Shown: positions 1 through 10,165 of the stretch, piece after piece
Numbering within the stretch: position 1 is the stretch's first letter
Layout: each line of letters opens with the position of its first letter
DNA from: Lepidostoma basale
Taxonomy: Eukaryota; Arthropoda; Insecta; Trichoptera; Lepidostomatidae
Assembly (NCBI GenBank): GCA_022606425.2
Contig: JAHDVF020000933.1
Location: 415,884 to 479,883 of the forward strand
Direction of reading: 5' to 3'
Length of the DNA stretch: 64,000 nucleotides
Program-made: the position numbers and the translations under genes
The notes under the pieces: model-generated
The model's input: only the letters and a program-made list of their open reading frames with translations
What the model was told of the DNA's origin: nothing
Databases searched by the model: none

Positions 1-280
1 ACCGAGCGGAGTGGAAGAGGAGATGCGTCGCCTTGCTGCAGACCAATCTTTAGATTGTACCGGAGAAGAAGAAGTCAGTTCATCAGTCTTTATAATGCGT
101 GACGATTATTTAAACCAAATTTTCACACGCGATGGAACATGGGCGACCTACGTTACACCAAAAACAAAACAACAATCCATGCAATGGCATTCAACATCGC
201 CAAAGAACGTGAAGTTTAAGTTGACAATTTCAGCCCAGAAAATCATGTGGACTGTGTTTTGGGAATGTTGCTTGTTGATT
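1..280 (+). pseudogene. mariner transposase fragment
   Basis: The forward frame reads a mariner-type transposase stretch: DDYLNQIFTRDGTW, then YVTPKTKQQSMQWHS, then a VFWD-like segment at about 255-275. The first catalytic Asp of the usual TGDETW block survives, but the block has become TRDGTW. The frame then breaks near 265-280 and runs into an inverted second mariner piece. No second or third catalytic Asp and no TIR are in the window, so this is a dead internal fragment. Confidence 0.8.
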
Positions 281-285
281 TTTTG

Positions 286-390
286 CTTCCACTTTCTTGG
301 GCGATGTTGAATGCCGCCATTCTATGGATTGTTGTTTTGTTTCTGGTGTAACGTAAGATACCAATGTTTCATCGCCCGTGAAACAACTTG
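286..390 (-). pseudogene. inverted mariner transposase fragment
   Basis: The reverse strand reads TGDETLVSYVTPETKQ and then SIEWRHSTSPK, a better preserved version of the block found forward at 130-210. The two pieces therefore form an imperfect inverted repeat, with arms near 150-205 and 300-355. This could be two insertions, or an inverted duplication during repair. Confidence 0.78.
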
Positions 391-471
391 GCTTATATAA
401 TCGTATAGGGATTAATATTTAGAGAAACGTGTTGTTAGATGGCATAAACGAATTCATATCAAACTTCAATT

Positions 472-760
472 ATATTCAAGAATTAATTGTATCTCAATAG
501 AGACGAAGATGCAAATTGGAAACAGAATATGGTTGATCAAGGTGTTTACAGGACTTATGACCTGTCCTTGGTTGAGTTGAGCCCACACATTATGTAATAC
601 AACATTCCCCATTCCACCTTCCTTCTTATGATCACCATGTCTGACAAACTTTTTTTTGGAAGTTGTACATACGAGTATGTTAAACTCTAAGACTACTCTT
701 TACGTGGAAGTTTATACAATCTACATACTAACGCCATCTATGAAGATTTGTGTTTATTAA
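472..760 (+). repeat. MITE-A copy
   Basis: Shares the block tgtatctcaatagagacgaa, then the region around ggaaacagaatatgg and gacttatgacctgtc, and a tail with acgccatctatgaag, with copies at 888, 16791, 33568, 34238 and 44956. No coding capacity. The family's nature is shown by the copy at 16791, which is a near-perfect foldback. Confidence 0.7.
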
Positions 761-835
761 GCATTATGCAGAATATCTTTTTAACACAATGTGAAAGGCT
801 ACCGCCATTAGCGCATTATTAGAAGCCGCCTGGAG

Positions 836-1078
836 ATGTCACTCCTATCTATATGCCAAACTTGGACCAGTTATATTTACAACATTTTTTTGAATGTATA
901 CAAATACTTGTACACGAATACTGGATTTCATCCATTGCGGGTTAACAATTCAAGAATTAATTGTATCTCAATAGAGACGAAGATGCAAATTGGAAACAGA
1001 ATATGGTTGATCGAGGTGTTTACAGGACTTATGACCTGTCATTGGTTGGGTTAAGCGCACGCTTTATGTAATACAAGA
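836..1078 (+). repeat. MITE-A copy
   Basis: Second copy of the same non-coding repeat, carrying the additional 5' block tgtatacaaatacttgtaca that is also seen at 16793 and 44958. The small ORF over it is not conserved between copies and is not a gene. Confidence 0.7.
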
Positions 1079-1303
1079 TGATTTTTAACTACTTCCTTTT
1101 TTTGTCTTTATTTTGACAGCGATCCTGACGGAATGGGTCGCTTCCATCAAGAGATTTCAGTTAAATTATTCGATTCTCAAATATGATTGTTTAATTTATA
1201 TATTGTGTAGTATATACACGAAAATAGCAATAGCGAAGCATTGTTTGGTCCGCTAGTATGAAATAAATCTACGGTATTGTATTTGATGACTTGAATATTT
1301 TAG

Positions 1304-1458
1304 GTTGGGGCACTACGTCTTTTGGAGGCCCAGATTCAGATTTCCTAAGGAAAGTCCAGCTCTCCGTCTATGACCAGAATTCTTGCGCCACCCAGCTTGG
1401 CTCCGTCGTCACTTCAAATATCATCTGCACCTACTCTTCTGGAAAGGACGCCTGCCAG
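1304..1458 (+). CDS. S1 serine protease, penultimate exon
   Basis: Internal exon of a secreted chymotrypsin-fold protease. The acceptor tag is at 1301-1303 and splits the Gly codon of the GWG motif, a common intron position in this family. The donor gtaaca follows at 1459. The 51 full codons read GWGTTSFGGPDSDFLRK onward, include the pair expected to form Cys168-Cys182 (NSC and IIC), and end GKDACQ. That places Asp189 in the specificity pocket, so trypsin-like cleavage after Arg/Lys is inferred. It joins in phase 0 to the exon at 3321. The upstream His and Asp catalytic exons are not recognisable in 390-1300, so they lie outside the window or are lost. Confidence 0.82.
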
Positions 1459-1659
1459 GTAACAAAAATATATATATTTTGAATCTAAGCTGAAGTCAAA
1501 TTAATGAACGTGGAGATGTGAATGAAAAAAAAATCTGATGAAAATAAAGGTATCAAAACCGGGCAGCACAAAAATGTATCAACAGTTTAAACAAAACAAA
1601 TATAAAGAAAGCGCTATTGAAATATAATGTTGGGTTAACTTATAATATTAATAATAAAT

Positions 1660-2005
1660 TGGATACGCCGAATGCTCAGAGTTCCCTGGACAGACATGGT
1701 TACCAATACCGATGTCCTGAGGTGAGCTAGAGTTGACAGGGAATTGTTATCAACTATCAAGGTACGAAAGATCTCACATCTGGGTCATTAACTGCGTGGG
1801 GAAAAGTACCACCTTCTCCAACTGATATTGGAGGGGGAAATTGAGGGACGCCGAGGGCCCGGTAGGACACAAATGTCCTGGCTGCGAAACGTGAGGGAGT
1901 GGACCGGCATCCGAAGTGTGGAGGAGCTGTTCCGAGCGGCGCAGGACAGGGACAGGTTCGCCGAGGTGATCGCCAACGTTGGGGGGACCCGACAGGGCAC
2001 TTGAA
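1660..2005 (+). pseudogene. LINE-B 3' fragment
   Basis: Degraded C-terminal end of a non-LTR retrotransposon ORF, lying in the protease intron. The frame matches the family pattern EGRRGxGRRQxSWLRN ... FRAAQDRDxFAxVIANVG. It ends with the stop in ggcacttga and an A-rich tail. Same family at 4013, 14850, 32625(-), 34720, 56870(-) and 61085. Confidence 0.75.
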
Positions 2006-2129
2006 AAAGAAAAAAAAGGGTAATTTATAGAGCGCCATTTTTATGAATTAATCATCTCAAGAACGCTGTAGAAAATGCTCCGTTTTATGAACTAGTTGAA
2101 AATAAACATATTATATTTCATATGAGGGC

Positions 2130-2397
2130 TGCTCCATCAACATTTACGTCAGGAAAGGATTATTTTAAAAAGTGCGTTTTGAGTCTCGATCTGAACTCTT
2201 GACGGATTCTCAATGCACTTGAGGTCTGCTGGAAGATTGTTCCAGGCTGAAGGGCCAACTGCGAAGGCTCGGTTGCCAAAGTTTGCGTGAGGACAGCGTC
2301 AATCTACAGTTAATCTACCGATCAATCAGTCGCACAGTCAATCTACCAATCGTAGAAGACATTGCTGATCGCAATGTAGACTGTCTGGCATTTAGGT
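2130..2397 (-). pseudogene. L2/CR1-like LINE 3' fragment
   Basis: The reverse strand carries the family's C-terminal stretch (GPSAWNNLPADL-like, then SRLKTxLF). The clearest copy is 27440-28140(+), another is at 35463-36000(-). Broken by indels. Confidence 0.7.
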
Positions 2398-2810
2398 TCT
2401 TCTTCTTCTTCTGATTGTAGATCTTGCAATCTGTTTATGCAGGATATCAACTTTCTTCCTGTGATCAAGACGACCAGCCTTCTCTCCATCTCTTTGGTGG
2501 TCATCCCGGTGGTCGACGGTCTTCTGGAGTCTCGTGCATCACGATCTTAGAAATTCTTGCTGGTTCCATTCTCTCGATGTGGTCCCTTCAGAATTGTCTT
2601 CTCTGCCTACTCCATCTCACTATGTCTTCAATTTTGAAGGATTTGCGAATTTCTTCATTGGGTATCCTATCCCTAAGGGTTCACCCCACAATAGGTCGCA
2701 ATGTTCTCATTTCTGCTACTCTTAATAGATGTTTGGTTCTGACAGTGTCTGCTCTTGTTTCGATTCCGTAAGTCATTATGGGCCGTATGTCAATATTATT
2801 TAGGTTCTTG
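2397..2810 (-). pseudogene. LINE-C 3' fragment
   Basis: The reverse strand encodes a degraded ...IEDIVRWSRQRRxxWxxHIERM... block ending in a (GAA)n tail, seen on the plus strand as ttcttcttcttctt at 2397. It closely matches the copy at 18820-19110(-). Confidence 0.72.
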
Positions 2811-3320
2811 GTCATTAAATAAAAGAGCATGACGTGGGATTCAAACGAGGACCTAGTCAGCCAGCAGAATAGAGAAGGAAAGTAAGCTATCCGCTCAGCC
2901 ACTTAAATGTTGAAGCCGTTGGCGAATTTTTCAATATAATATAGTATTAGCGACAGTGGAAGCTTTAAAGGTTTTTTTCTAGAAATTGGCTGGCTATTTC
3001 GCTTTCTTACTTTGACTATGGATGACTCTTAGGGGGTACTACAATCCCGCAAAATCCCATTCCGAAGTCAATTTCCTATGTCGTACCCTTCTCTTGTTAG
3101 TAAAATACATATTTTTAAATGTATTTTTCTGGAACCTACAGTATTATTATTATTGTTGTATGACGTATACAATAATAGTGGACGGGCTTAGACGTTGCAT
3201 ATACCAAGCTGACGAAAGAGCGCCGATGCGTTCTATAACTGCTTCGTGTAAAGATTGTCCCTCTATCCTTCGTCTCTATTTTAAAAAAATGGAATTAAAA
3301 CTAATTGCTTTTGTTTTCAG

Positions 3321-3503
3321 CATGATTCTGGCGGCCCAATTCTGTGGCAGAGCACCACAAATGGACGTCTTTATCTTATCGGGGTTATCGCCGGAGGTTA
3401 CGGCTGTGCCATCAACGGAAAACCGGGAATCAATACCAGGATAACCCCCTATCTCAACTGGATAGTCAGCACTACTGGAACCAACAATTTCTGTCAATAC
3501 TAA
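3321..3503 (+). CDS. S1 serine protease, last exon with catalytic Ser
   Basis: Begins after the acceptor ttttgttttcag and encodes 60 residues plus TAA. It opens HDSGGPILWQ, so the catalytic Ser195 block is intact, but the residue before Asp194 is His instead of Gly193. Insect venom/salivary proteases of the DACQ(F/Y)DSGGP class show the same kind of change. Cys220 (GGYGC) and the PGINTR strand follow, then a C-terminal extra Cys (NNFCQY). Position 215 is Gly instead of the usual Trp. The 1.86-kb intron before it holds LINE-B, L2-like and LINE-C fragments. Both exons keep frame and splice sites, so the gene end looks functional. Confidence 0.85.
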   Translation, partial: HDSGGPILWQSTTNGRLYLIGVIAGGYGCAINGKPGINTRITPYLNWIVSTTGTNNFCQY

Positions 3504-4012
3504 TGGACTTCACCTACTGGCAACATTCGCAATTAATAGTCATCTATACAATATTATTTGGCTAATATATCAACCAGTCTATAGTGAATAGATCCAAATA
3601 TATTGTAATAACATTCTACATTTTATTGTACGTCACAGATTCATATGAGAATACATATGTAATCCTCAAGAAATATACAAAAGAAATATGTGCCAAGTCC
3701 TAATAAACCGAGTTTCCCGAAATTCATAGACGTTTCAGAATATTTCAGAACTCCGATCCATCCCGAGCATGCTGTTACAATGCTTATCACACAAAAGATT
3801 TGCCTTAAATTAAGAACTGAAGCTGCTTAGTTGTCTTTTTACAACTAGAAATATTTTTTAAAATCTCCCTGATACAATAACCATAGAATTATTTCTATAT
3901 TATAACGGTGTTTAATATTTTACTGGAAGTAATAAAAATTGTAATATTCGATTATTGTTTTATTTTGTTAGTTTTGTGTTACTAAACATACTACTTTTAT
4001 GAAGAGATGAAT
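3504..4012. other. protease 3' flank, no gene seen
   Basis: AT-rich sequence containing the two AATAAA signals. No conserved ORF and no known repeat recognised. Confidence 0.5.
3702..3707 (+). promoter_or_regulatory. candidate polyadenylation signal of the protease
   Basis: AATAAA 199 nt after the protease stop codon. A second AATAAA lies at 3931. Choice between them is not decidable here. Confidence 0.4.
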
Positions 4013-4150
4013 GTCTTGGCTGCGACACGTGAGGGAGTGGACCGGCATTCGAAGCGTGGAGGAGCTGTTCCGAGCAACACAGGACAGGAAAAGGTTTGCC
4101 GAGGTGATCGCCAACGATGGAGGGGGGGCGACAGGGCACTTGAAAAGAAG
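4013..4150 (+). pseudogene. LINE-B 3' end
   Basis: Short truncated copy: SWLRHVREWTGIRSVEELF-like, then the VIAN block and the terminal ggcacttgaaaagaag. Confidence 0.72.
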
Positions 4151-4852
4151 GATATTGTGAAACTGGATAATATTGTTTAATTAATTGCTAAAAACATGAA
4201 AAACCATCGGCAAACGCTTATTGTTTGAAACAGCATCGAATAAAAACATTGCTTGCGGAAAATGCTGAAATTGGTCTGTTTTTCTCGCACTTCGAATATT
4301 ATTGTAGCTAGAGTGTGACTTACGCGTCGTTTACTTTTCAACCGAAAACCCCTAACTAGCTATACAATATCGGTAAAAGGGTAGGGTAGATTTTTGTTTT
4401 CATTTCAATACATCAATCTTACATATCCTGTGACACGAAAATAAATTAATATGGTGTTTTAGTAAATTTAAGCAATCTGTCTTTTGCTTATATAATACAT
4501 ACTTCTAAACGAACTTTCTCATTTTATGCATTCCTTTTTTTATACTCCATATTGTTTCAGTTCTCTATTTACATTTTTTTATATGTCCACATTATATTTC
4601 AACTGGCTACATTTTTCAGTAGGAGTAATGTCAAAAACATATCTTATGACATAACCTCTAAAGTCTGAGAATTCAAATATTTCACAAGCAATATATAAAT
4701 GATTCTGCATGTTATATGATGTGTTAATCAGAGATAATAATGACATAGACCATTTCCATTAGAATAATCAATATTCAATGTTTACAAATGCATAAATTTT
4801 CTACAAACTATATAACAGTCCTGATAAAATCGTTAAAAGAAAATAGCGTATA
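4151..4852. other. 5' flank of the SAM carrier gene
   Basis: No ORF or recognised repeat. This must hold the carrier promoter and 5' UTR if transcription starts nearby, but I see no TATA or initiator I would defend. Confidence 0.4.
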
Positions 4853-4891
4853 ATGGAAAATCATTCGAAATTAATTTGGACTCCGCTAATT
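4853..4891 (+). CDS. SLC25A26: SAM carrier exon 1
   Basis: A 39-nt exon with ATG and 13 codons (MENHSKLIWTPLI) followed by the donor gtaagt. I chose this start because the joined sequence runs ...LIAGGVAG across the junction, matching the start of the first transmembrane helix in other SAM carriers (LVAGGVAG in human), and because total length then fits. It is too short for automatic ORF calling. Confidence 0.85.
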
Positions 4892-7800
4892 GTAAGTTAC
4901 TTATTAATTACTTTTGAACTAGTTACAACCCGTGAAATATTCACAGAAGTAAAGATTTTTTACACTTTAACCATCGTAATCAGTAATAAGTTTTCTACTG
5001 TAAATCATTTTTTCCACACGCGTTAAAATTTCACAATTAATAATACCAAATTGTTGTTCTTTTGTTTTCTACACTTCTGTCATACAAAAATCAGAACAAA
5101 CAAAATTAGATTCAGAATCGGAACAAAATTCAAAGAAGTATTGCTCTCTTGCTCTCTTGTTTTCAAAATATTCTCGTACTCCCTCTTGTAACAACAGGGT
5201 TTTTGCCTATTCATATTATAATAGATACCTTATTCTGAAGTATTGTTCAATATCATTCATTTTTTTTTTCAATTTGTTAGGCAGGCGGGGTAGCCGGTCT
5301 CACGGTAGACGTGTCGTTGTATCCAATCGACACTCTAAAAACACGACTTCAGGCTCGTGCCGGGTTCTATCGATCAGGAGGATTCTCTGGAGTGTACCGC
5401 GGCCTAGGAGCCGTAATAGTGGGCAGTGTACCGTCTGCTGCTCTGTTCTTCCTCTCTTATGAAGCCGTCAAGTCATTTGCTGACCAAAGAGTAGACAAAC
5501 AGTACCAGCCGTTTGTCCATATATTAGCTGCCTCGCTAGGAGAAGTTGTAAGTAACCTAATCATATCAAACTCATATGATTTGGAAACCTTGGTGGGTCT
5601 TAGCCTCCTCCAAGAAACTAATTTATGAAGTGTTCTTAACTTTGGGTTGTTTTAGGAGGTTAGGTTGTTGGCCTATATTGGAAAACTCCATGTGTTTATA
5701 GTGTTTATATATAGGTGCCTTCGCTCAATATTCAAGATCTATTGGCCCCAAACAGTGTCAAATGCCGTTTTCTGGACCATGGCAGGTGAAAAACCAATTA
5801 GAGAACAAGTCGCTAGACACAAATGGCAGTGGATCGGTCACACTCTGAGACGGAACCCAGCCTGCATCGCTCAGGTCGCACAAGACTGGTCCCCTATGGG
5901 GGGAAAGAGGAAGCGAGGCAGACCTATAACCACCTAGAGAAGAGCCCTGCAGGACGAGGTTAAAGCAGCAGGCCTCACTTGGGATGATGTTAGGCATCAG
6001 GCATGCATAGAGTCGGGTGGAGAAGGTTCCTTGAGGTCCTATGCACCACGAAGGTGTGAAGAAAAAATAAGAGGTTGTTGGCCAGATGCCCAACCCACTT
6101 ACTAGGAGGACCAGGGTTTTTCTGTAGGGGTGTTCCTTCCCTTAGCCGGAGGTGACCGGTTTTGTGGCGCCGAATATCACCATTCGCCCTCTCTCTGTTA
6201 GGTGTGGCACATCAACATGCGAGTACGTCCAATATGCCACACCCAGGGGTTTACGAGATCATAAAGATCACACGTGGACGCCAGAGAGTCGGACTGGATG
6301 GTAATGTTGCTGATGTTATACAAATTTTACATCTGTATTATTAATATATTTAAATATATACAGTTTAATGGCCTTCGTGGCAGAGTGACGAGTGCCAAGA
6401 CTGTTACACAGAAGGTTCCAGGTTCGATTCCCGGCGATGAATGTGTGTCACACTGTCTTTGGTCTGGTGTAGAATTTAGTGGCGATAAAATGGTGATAGA
6501 TTAACTACCTATCATATGTCACAAGAATTAATAGCTAACAAATTGTATACAATAATTGGGTTCAAATAACCTGTTGTACAAACAAACAAATAAACAAACC
6601 ATGTAGCCAAAGGCAGAGAGAATGGACCGCCACACTACTCTATCCTGTCACACCTCTATAGCTTCCTCCACATTCATACAACGAGTCATATATGCACGTC
6701 GATTCTTCCGACTTCTTACATGACCAACCTCTAAAATTTGATTAATTTGGTCTTGCCGTGTTTTCCTCGGTCTGCCTCAACTCCGTACTCCATTTACATC
6801 ATTAACATATACTTTTTTAACCATTCTTTCTCCATCCATGCGCTCCATATGTCCGAACCAACGCAGCGATCCTTTAATAATTTTGTTCATAATACCTTCT
6901 TCTGTTTTACACTCCTTTCTTATATCAGTATTTGAGATTCTGTCATATATCGTTCTACCACACACACGTCTTCTTAGGGACCTCATCTCTACCGCATTTA
7001 TTCTGCTCTCATCCTTCTTCTGCCAGTTCCATGCTTCGCTTCCATACATTAGGGTTGGGACCAGAACTCCATTGTGAACGACCTTTTTTTTCGCTTTCAT
7101 TGATAAATTCTTGTTTCCAATAACTATTTTTAAAGCTCCATTCGCTTTGTTACCCGCACCAACCCTTTTTTCGACATCACTATCCGTTCCGCCATCCGTT
7201 GTGAACATGCTACCTAAATAGACAAATTCACTCACCTGCTCCAAGTTCTCTTCGTTCACACTTATATTACAAACTGTCATTTGCTCTTGGATTCAAAAAC
7301 CACCACCTTTGACTTTCCGACATTCATCATTAATGTTTGACTTGCGTACCTCAACCTGTTGTAGACAAAAAATATGGAAAGCAATGGGAAACTACCACAT
7401 TAAAAAGGCCCAAGGTCCCAAGAACCAATAAAAATGTTAATAGTCTTTGCTGCAAAACAATATTTAGGATTGAATGGAACAATATGCAGGAGGACGAGGT
7501 CTGGCATTGCAGGCATTAATTGTTATAGCGGTATCTCTATTCTTAGCGTCAAAAATCAAACTATAATCTTACAGATGGCGTGTGTGGTCCGTGTTCCCGT
7601 AGAGATAGCCAAGCAGCGCAGACAGGCCCTGACATCTGGCAACAAGAATGGTTTGGGCATCTTGCTGGAAGCCTACCGCACGGAAGGATTATGGAGGGGA
7701 CTCTATCGCGGCTTCTCCTCCACCCTCCTCAGGGATCTACCATTCAGTTTCATACAATTTCCTCTCTGGGAATATCTCAAGGCACTCGTGCTGGAAACCA

Positions 7801-9516
7801 ACGGAAAGTGTGGCTCAATAGAGGTATGTACATTGTATATCTTGTGACTTTAGCATTTTAAAATAACTAACTAACCATCTCCCGGTTTTTCTGAAGTGGT
7901 CGGCAGAAAGAATGTACAGCTACACTGTTTCTTTCCTGACATACTTCTTTCTCTTACGTGGCCGACATTTAATATTAGATGAATTTGAACACACCACGTT
8001 TTCCTCAGTCTTTCTCTTTTTCTAGTTCCGTTTACGTTATTTACATATACTTTCTTTACAATTAATCTTTCTTTTCGTGTACAGCGATGTAATTTTTGTG
8101 CTAATTTCATATTCAAACAATATTTTCCATAACTAACTCTATGTGTCATATGTCATACCTCATCATCTTCTTCTTCTTCTTCGTCAGCCTTCATCGGTCC
8201 ACTGCTGGACATAGGTCTCTTCCCTTCCTTTCCACTCATCTCTGTTTTCTGCCAGCTGCAGCCACATTTTCACCTCATCATACCTCATTGAAAAAGATGA
8301 TTCATTTAATAAAGATAGTAGGTGTTGAAATTTTGCATGTCAATAATAGAAATATAACTTTGAAAATCTCGAAATTTTAGAAATTAAAAAAGCAATTAAA
8401 AATAAAGAAAATATTATAAATAATCAAATAAATTTAACGTCAAGTCCAATCTTTGATTTTTCCTTTGTTGTACCTGAACCCCAATAAGAACTTTAAATTG
8501 AATCATAATATTTGTTATAACAAAAGCATAAACGTTCCAAAATAAATCTTTATAACATCTGTCAGATCATGTAAACAATTTTATAATATTTTAAATATGT
8601 ATCTTTGTAATGTGTATCACTGAAGAAGGACTGGTTGTCCGAAACATGTCTATGTAATTTTAAAAAAATTAATGTAAGTGTTGTATAAACAAACTGTATA
8701 AAAATATGGCGAATATAGAAGACATTTTTTATATTAGTCTTGAAATGGTTTCTTTACATTTACTATTCATACGAATCATTTAATTTGTGGTGTGGCTTTA
8801 TTATAAATAATTTTAAACACGTTTATGCTTTGTTTACACCAGTTTATTTTTTTTTTTAACCAACCGGGATTTGCTCCCACCAGAGCTTTGTCAGGTTACA
8901 AGAACAATCAGTTTTGTTACCAGCTTGTTTTTGTTACCCTTACGAAACTCCGGTCAGAACAATACCAGCTGGTTTGATAAAACAAAATAAAGTGGTGTAA
9001 AAACAAAGTATAAAGGTATTCGCAATTATGACTGTTTTCATGCTTTGGTCGGTTTTCAGAGTAGTCCATTGTCCGAAGCTTTCATCTCTATAAGTTGATG
9101 GTGTTTTTTTATGGCATGTACACTGCAAATCTTGCATGGTAACCTTCATCCTTTTTCATCCGGGCATAGGACCGGCATCGGCGAAGTTTAAAGTTGTTTT
9201 TAATTTATTTTTTTATTATTTACAGGCAGCCTTGTGCGGTTCTCTGTCGGGTGCGATCGCAGGTGCTCTGACCACGCCTCTGGACGTGGCTAAAACACGT
9301 ATCATGCTAGCCCCCGCGTCGCCCACTCCTCCCAGTGTCAGGCGCATGCTGATGACCGTCCTGAATGAGCGGGGCCCTGCGGGACTATTTGCCGGCCTGA
9401 TTCCACGCCTCACCAGCTTCGCTCTGGGAGGAGCTATCTTTTTAGGAGCATACGATTATGCGACCACTCAGTGTGATCAAATATTCGGACAAAAAGAATA
9501 TACAGAATTAAGCTAG
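4853..9516 (+). CDS. SLC25A26: mitochondrial S-adenosylmethionine carrier, complete four-exon gene
   Basis: The coding exons are 4853-4891, 5281-5547, 7575-7823 and 9226-9516, all joined in phase 0, giving 281 residues (the human protein is about 274). The family exchanges cytosolic S-adenosylmethionine for S-adenosylhomocysteine across the mitochondrial inner membrane, supplying mitochondrial methylation. The sequence shows the tripartite carrier fold: three repeats, each with a Px[DE]xx[KR] signature, namely YPIDTLKTR (Pro28), VPVEIAKQR (Pro110) and TPLDVAKTR (Pro203). RVPxExxKQR in repeat 2 and the C-terminal FLGAYD are characteristic of this subfamily. All splice sites are GT-AG. Introns of 389, 2027 and 1402 bp hold LINE-D, SINE, LINE-A, LINE-G and a hammerhead-like repeat. 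No lesion is seen, so the gene is probably active. It has no obvious operon-like or paralogous neighbour. Confidence 0.95.
5281..5547 (+). CDS. SLC25A26: SAM carrier exon 2
   Basis: 89 codons between a pyrimidine-rich acceptor (ttttttttcaatttgttag) and the donor gtaagt. Encodes residues 14-102: helix 1 with the first signature YPIDTLKTR, the matrix loop FYRSGGFSGVYRG, and helix 2 into the ILAASLGEV start of helix 3. Confidence 0.95.
5709..6075 (+). pseudogene. LINE-D 3' fragment
   Basis: In SAM carrier intron 2. Encodes RCLRSIFKIYWPQ, then KWQWIGHTLRRNPACIAQ, then KRKRGRP, the C-terminal part of a non-LTR retrotransposon ORF, with an in-frame stop at the end of ITT. It ends in an A-rich tail. 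The copy at 40829 begins at the same base. Confidence 0.78.
6366..6531 (+). repeat. tRNA-derived SINE
   Basis: The head resembles a tRNA gene: A box tggcagagtgac (6378-6389) and B box ggttcgattcc (6421-6431) at normal spacing. A non-tRNA body (cactgtctttggtctggtg) follows, then the 3' end gatagattaactacctatca. Same family at 38723-38895(-), 41568-41645(+) and a 3' piece at 60903-60958(+). It sits in SAM carrier intron 2. Confidence 0.82.
6575..7345 (-). pseudogene. LINE-A 3' half, (GTTT)n-tailed subfamily
   Basis: The reverse frame reads NISVNEENLEQVSEFVYLGS, VLVPTLMYGSEAWNWQKKDE, SLRWFGHMERM and MTVC, the region after the RT palm in this LINE. The tail on the plus strand is caaacaaacaaataaacaaa. 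The frame is open for 167 codons but cut at the GRPRKTW block. In SAM carrier intron 2. Confidence 0.85.
7575..7823 (+). CDS. SLC25A26: SAM carrier exon 3
   Basis: 83 codons between the acceptor ...cttacag and the donor gtatgt. Encodes residues 103-185: the second signature RVPVEIAKQR, the matrix helix EGLWRGLYRGF, then the helix 4 block LLRDLPFSFIQFPLWE, strongly typical of SAM carriers. Confidence 0.95.
7866..8100 (-). pseudogene. LINE-A 3' end
   Basis: Begins on the plus strand with the tail complement taactaactaaccatc and then a diverged GRPRKTW-region complement. Lies in SAM carrier intron 3. Confidence 0.7.
8160..8290 (-). pseudogene. LINE-G 3' end
   Basis: The plus strand shows cttcttcttcttcgtcagcc then tccactgctggacataggtc, the complement of a ...ExYVQQWT-stop end with a (GAA)n tail, as in the copies at 44333(-) and 59455(+). 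Confidence 0.6.
8450..8720 (+). repeat. repeat family M with hammerhead-like motif
   Basis: In SAM carrier intron 3, sense orientation. The block from ctgaaccccaataagaac through aacgttccaaaataaatc to the ctgaagaa...gtccgaaacatgtc stem-loop (8620-8650) recurs at 23727-23885(+) and on the other strand at 32100-32505. Non-coding. Confidence 0.72.
8721..9225. other. rest of SAM carrier intron 3
   Basis: AT-rich, no ORF or recognised repeat, ends in the polypyrimidine tract and acceptor of exon 4. Confidence 0.5.
9226..9516 (+). CDS. SLC25A26: SAM carrier exon 4 (terminal)
   Basis: 96 codons plus TAG after the acceptor ttattatttacag. Encodes residues 186-281: helix 5 with the third signature TPLDVAKTR, the matrix loop, GLFAGLIPR, and helix 6 with FLGAYD. 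No AATAAA is evident in the next 300 nt, so the poly(A) site is unresolved. Confidence 0.95.
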   Translation, partial: AALCGSLSGAIAGALTTPLDVAKTRIMLAPASPTPPSVRRMLMTVLNERGPAGLFAGLIPRLTSFALGGAIFLGAYDYATTQCDQIFGQKEYTELS

Positions 9517-9753
9517 TACAAGTAATCATATACTTATGGAACTTACAACCCTATACAATAACAATCTTTGATCGGTTGTCTGGTCACGCTTAACGTGGTG
9601 CAAGCAGTTTACCTATGCTATTTATTATATTACTAACATCACATGTTTTAAGAATTATTCGTTATAACAAAGAATAGGTGTTTTTAAATGGTTTCGAAAA
9701 TACCCATCACATGAAGACATGAAGTATCTGTTTCCTCGTTACATCCGATATCA

Positions 9754-10165
9754 AATCAAATCAGTTTATTTCATCAATAGACAATACAAAAATAATCTTT
9801 AAGGCATCTATCGAGAACAGGTAAAATAATATATTGTGTATTGTATACTACCAGAAACGCATGAGAGATGGTTCAACATTAGGAAGACAAGATACTCTTC
9901 AGAATTAAGAGTATTTGCCTTCTGAACGTACTTTCACTAATATGAAAGACGTCGATCTCCGAGGAGACCGCGTTCAGCAGATTAATTGCTCTTCCCACTG
10001 GTGTCACCAGAGGCAGGTTGGTTCCGGCGGCCGGTAGGTAAAACAATCTATGCTGTCGCTGTCGGAGATATCTATCAGGGACAAAAAGCCGACCCTCCAG
10101 CACGACCGAATCCTCGAAATATCCCCTGAGTAATCTAAAGAAATGGGTTATTTGTTAAAGCATTT
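9754..10165 (-). pseudogene. LINE-H (Jockey-like) 3' end
   Basis: Begins on the plus strand with atcaaatcaaatcagtttat, the complement of the 3' UTR and (GATTT)n tail. The reverse frame reads VPDRYLRQRQHRLFYLPAAG and PVGRAINLLNAVSSEIDVFH, a conserved C-terminal block of this LINE. Other copies lie at 16105, 34426, 39663 and 61217 (all -) and 42470, 60490 and 62045 (all +). Confidence 0.83.

Noticed and set aside
1117..1187. Possible exon DPDGMGRFHQEISVKLFDSQI-stop after a ttttgacag acceptor
   Set aside because: Looks vaguely EF-hand-like, but the loop spacing is off by one (Glu at position 11), and it does not fit the protease; no partner exon found.
3022..3444. 140-aa ORF overlapping the protease last exon
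   Set aside because: Different frame from the protease and runs through intron sequence; a shadow of the real exon.
6371..6437. Functional tRNA gene
   Set aside because: A and B boxes are good but the acceptor stem does not close and the same sequence recurs with a shared non-tRNA body, so it is a SINE head.
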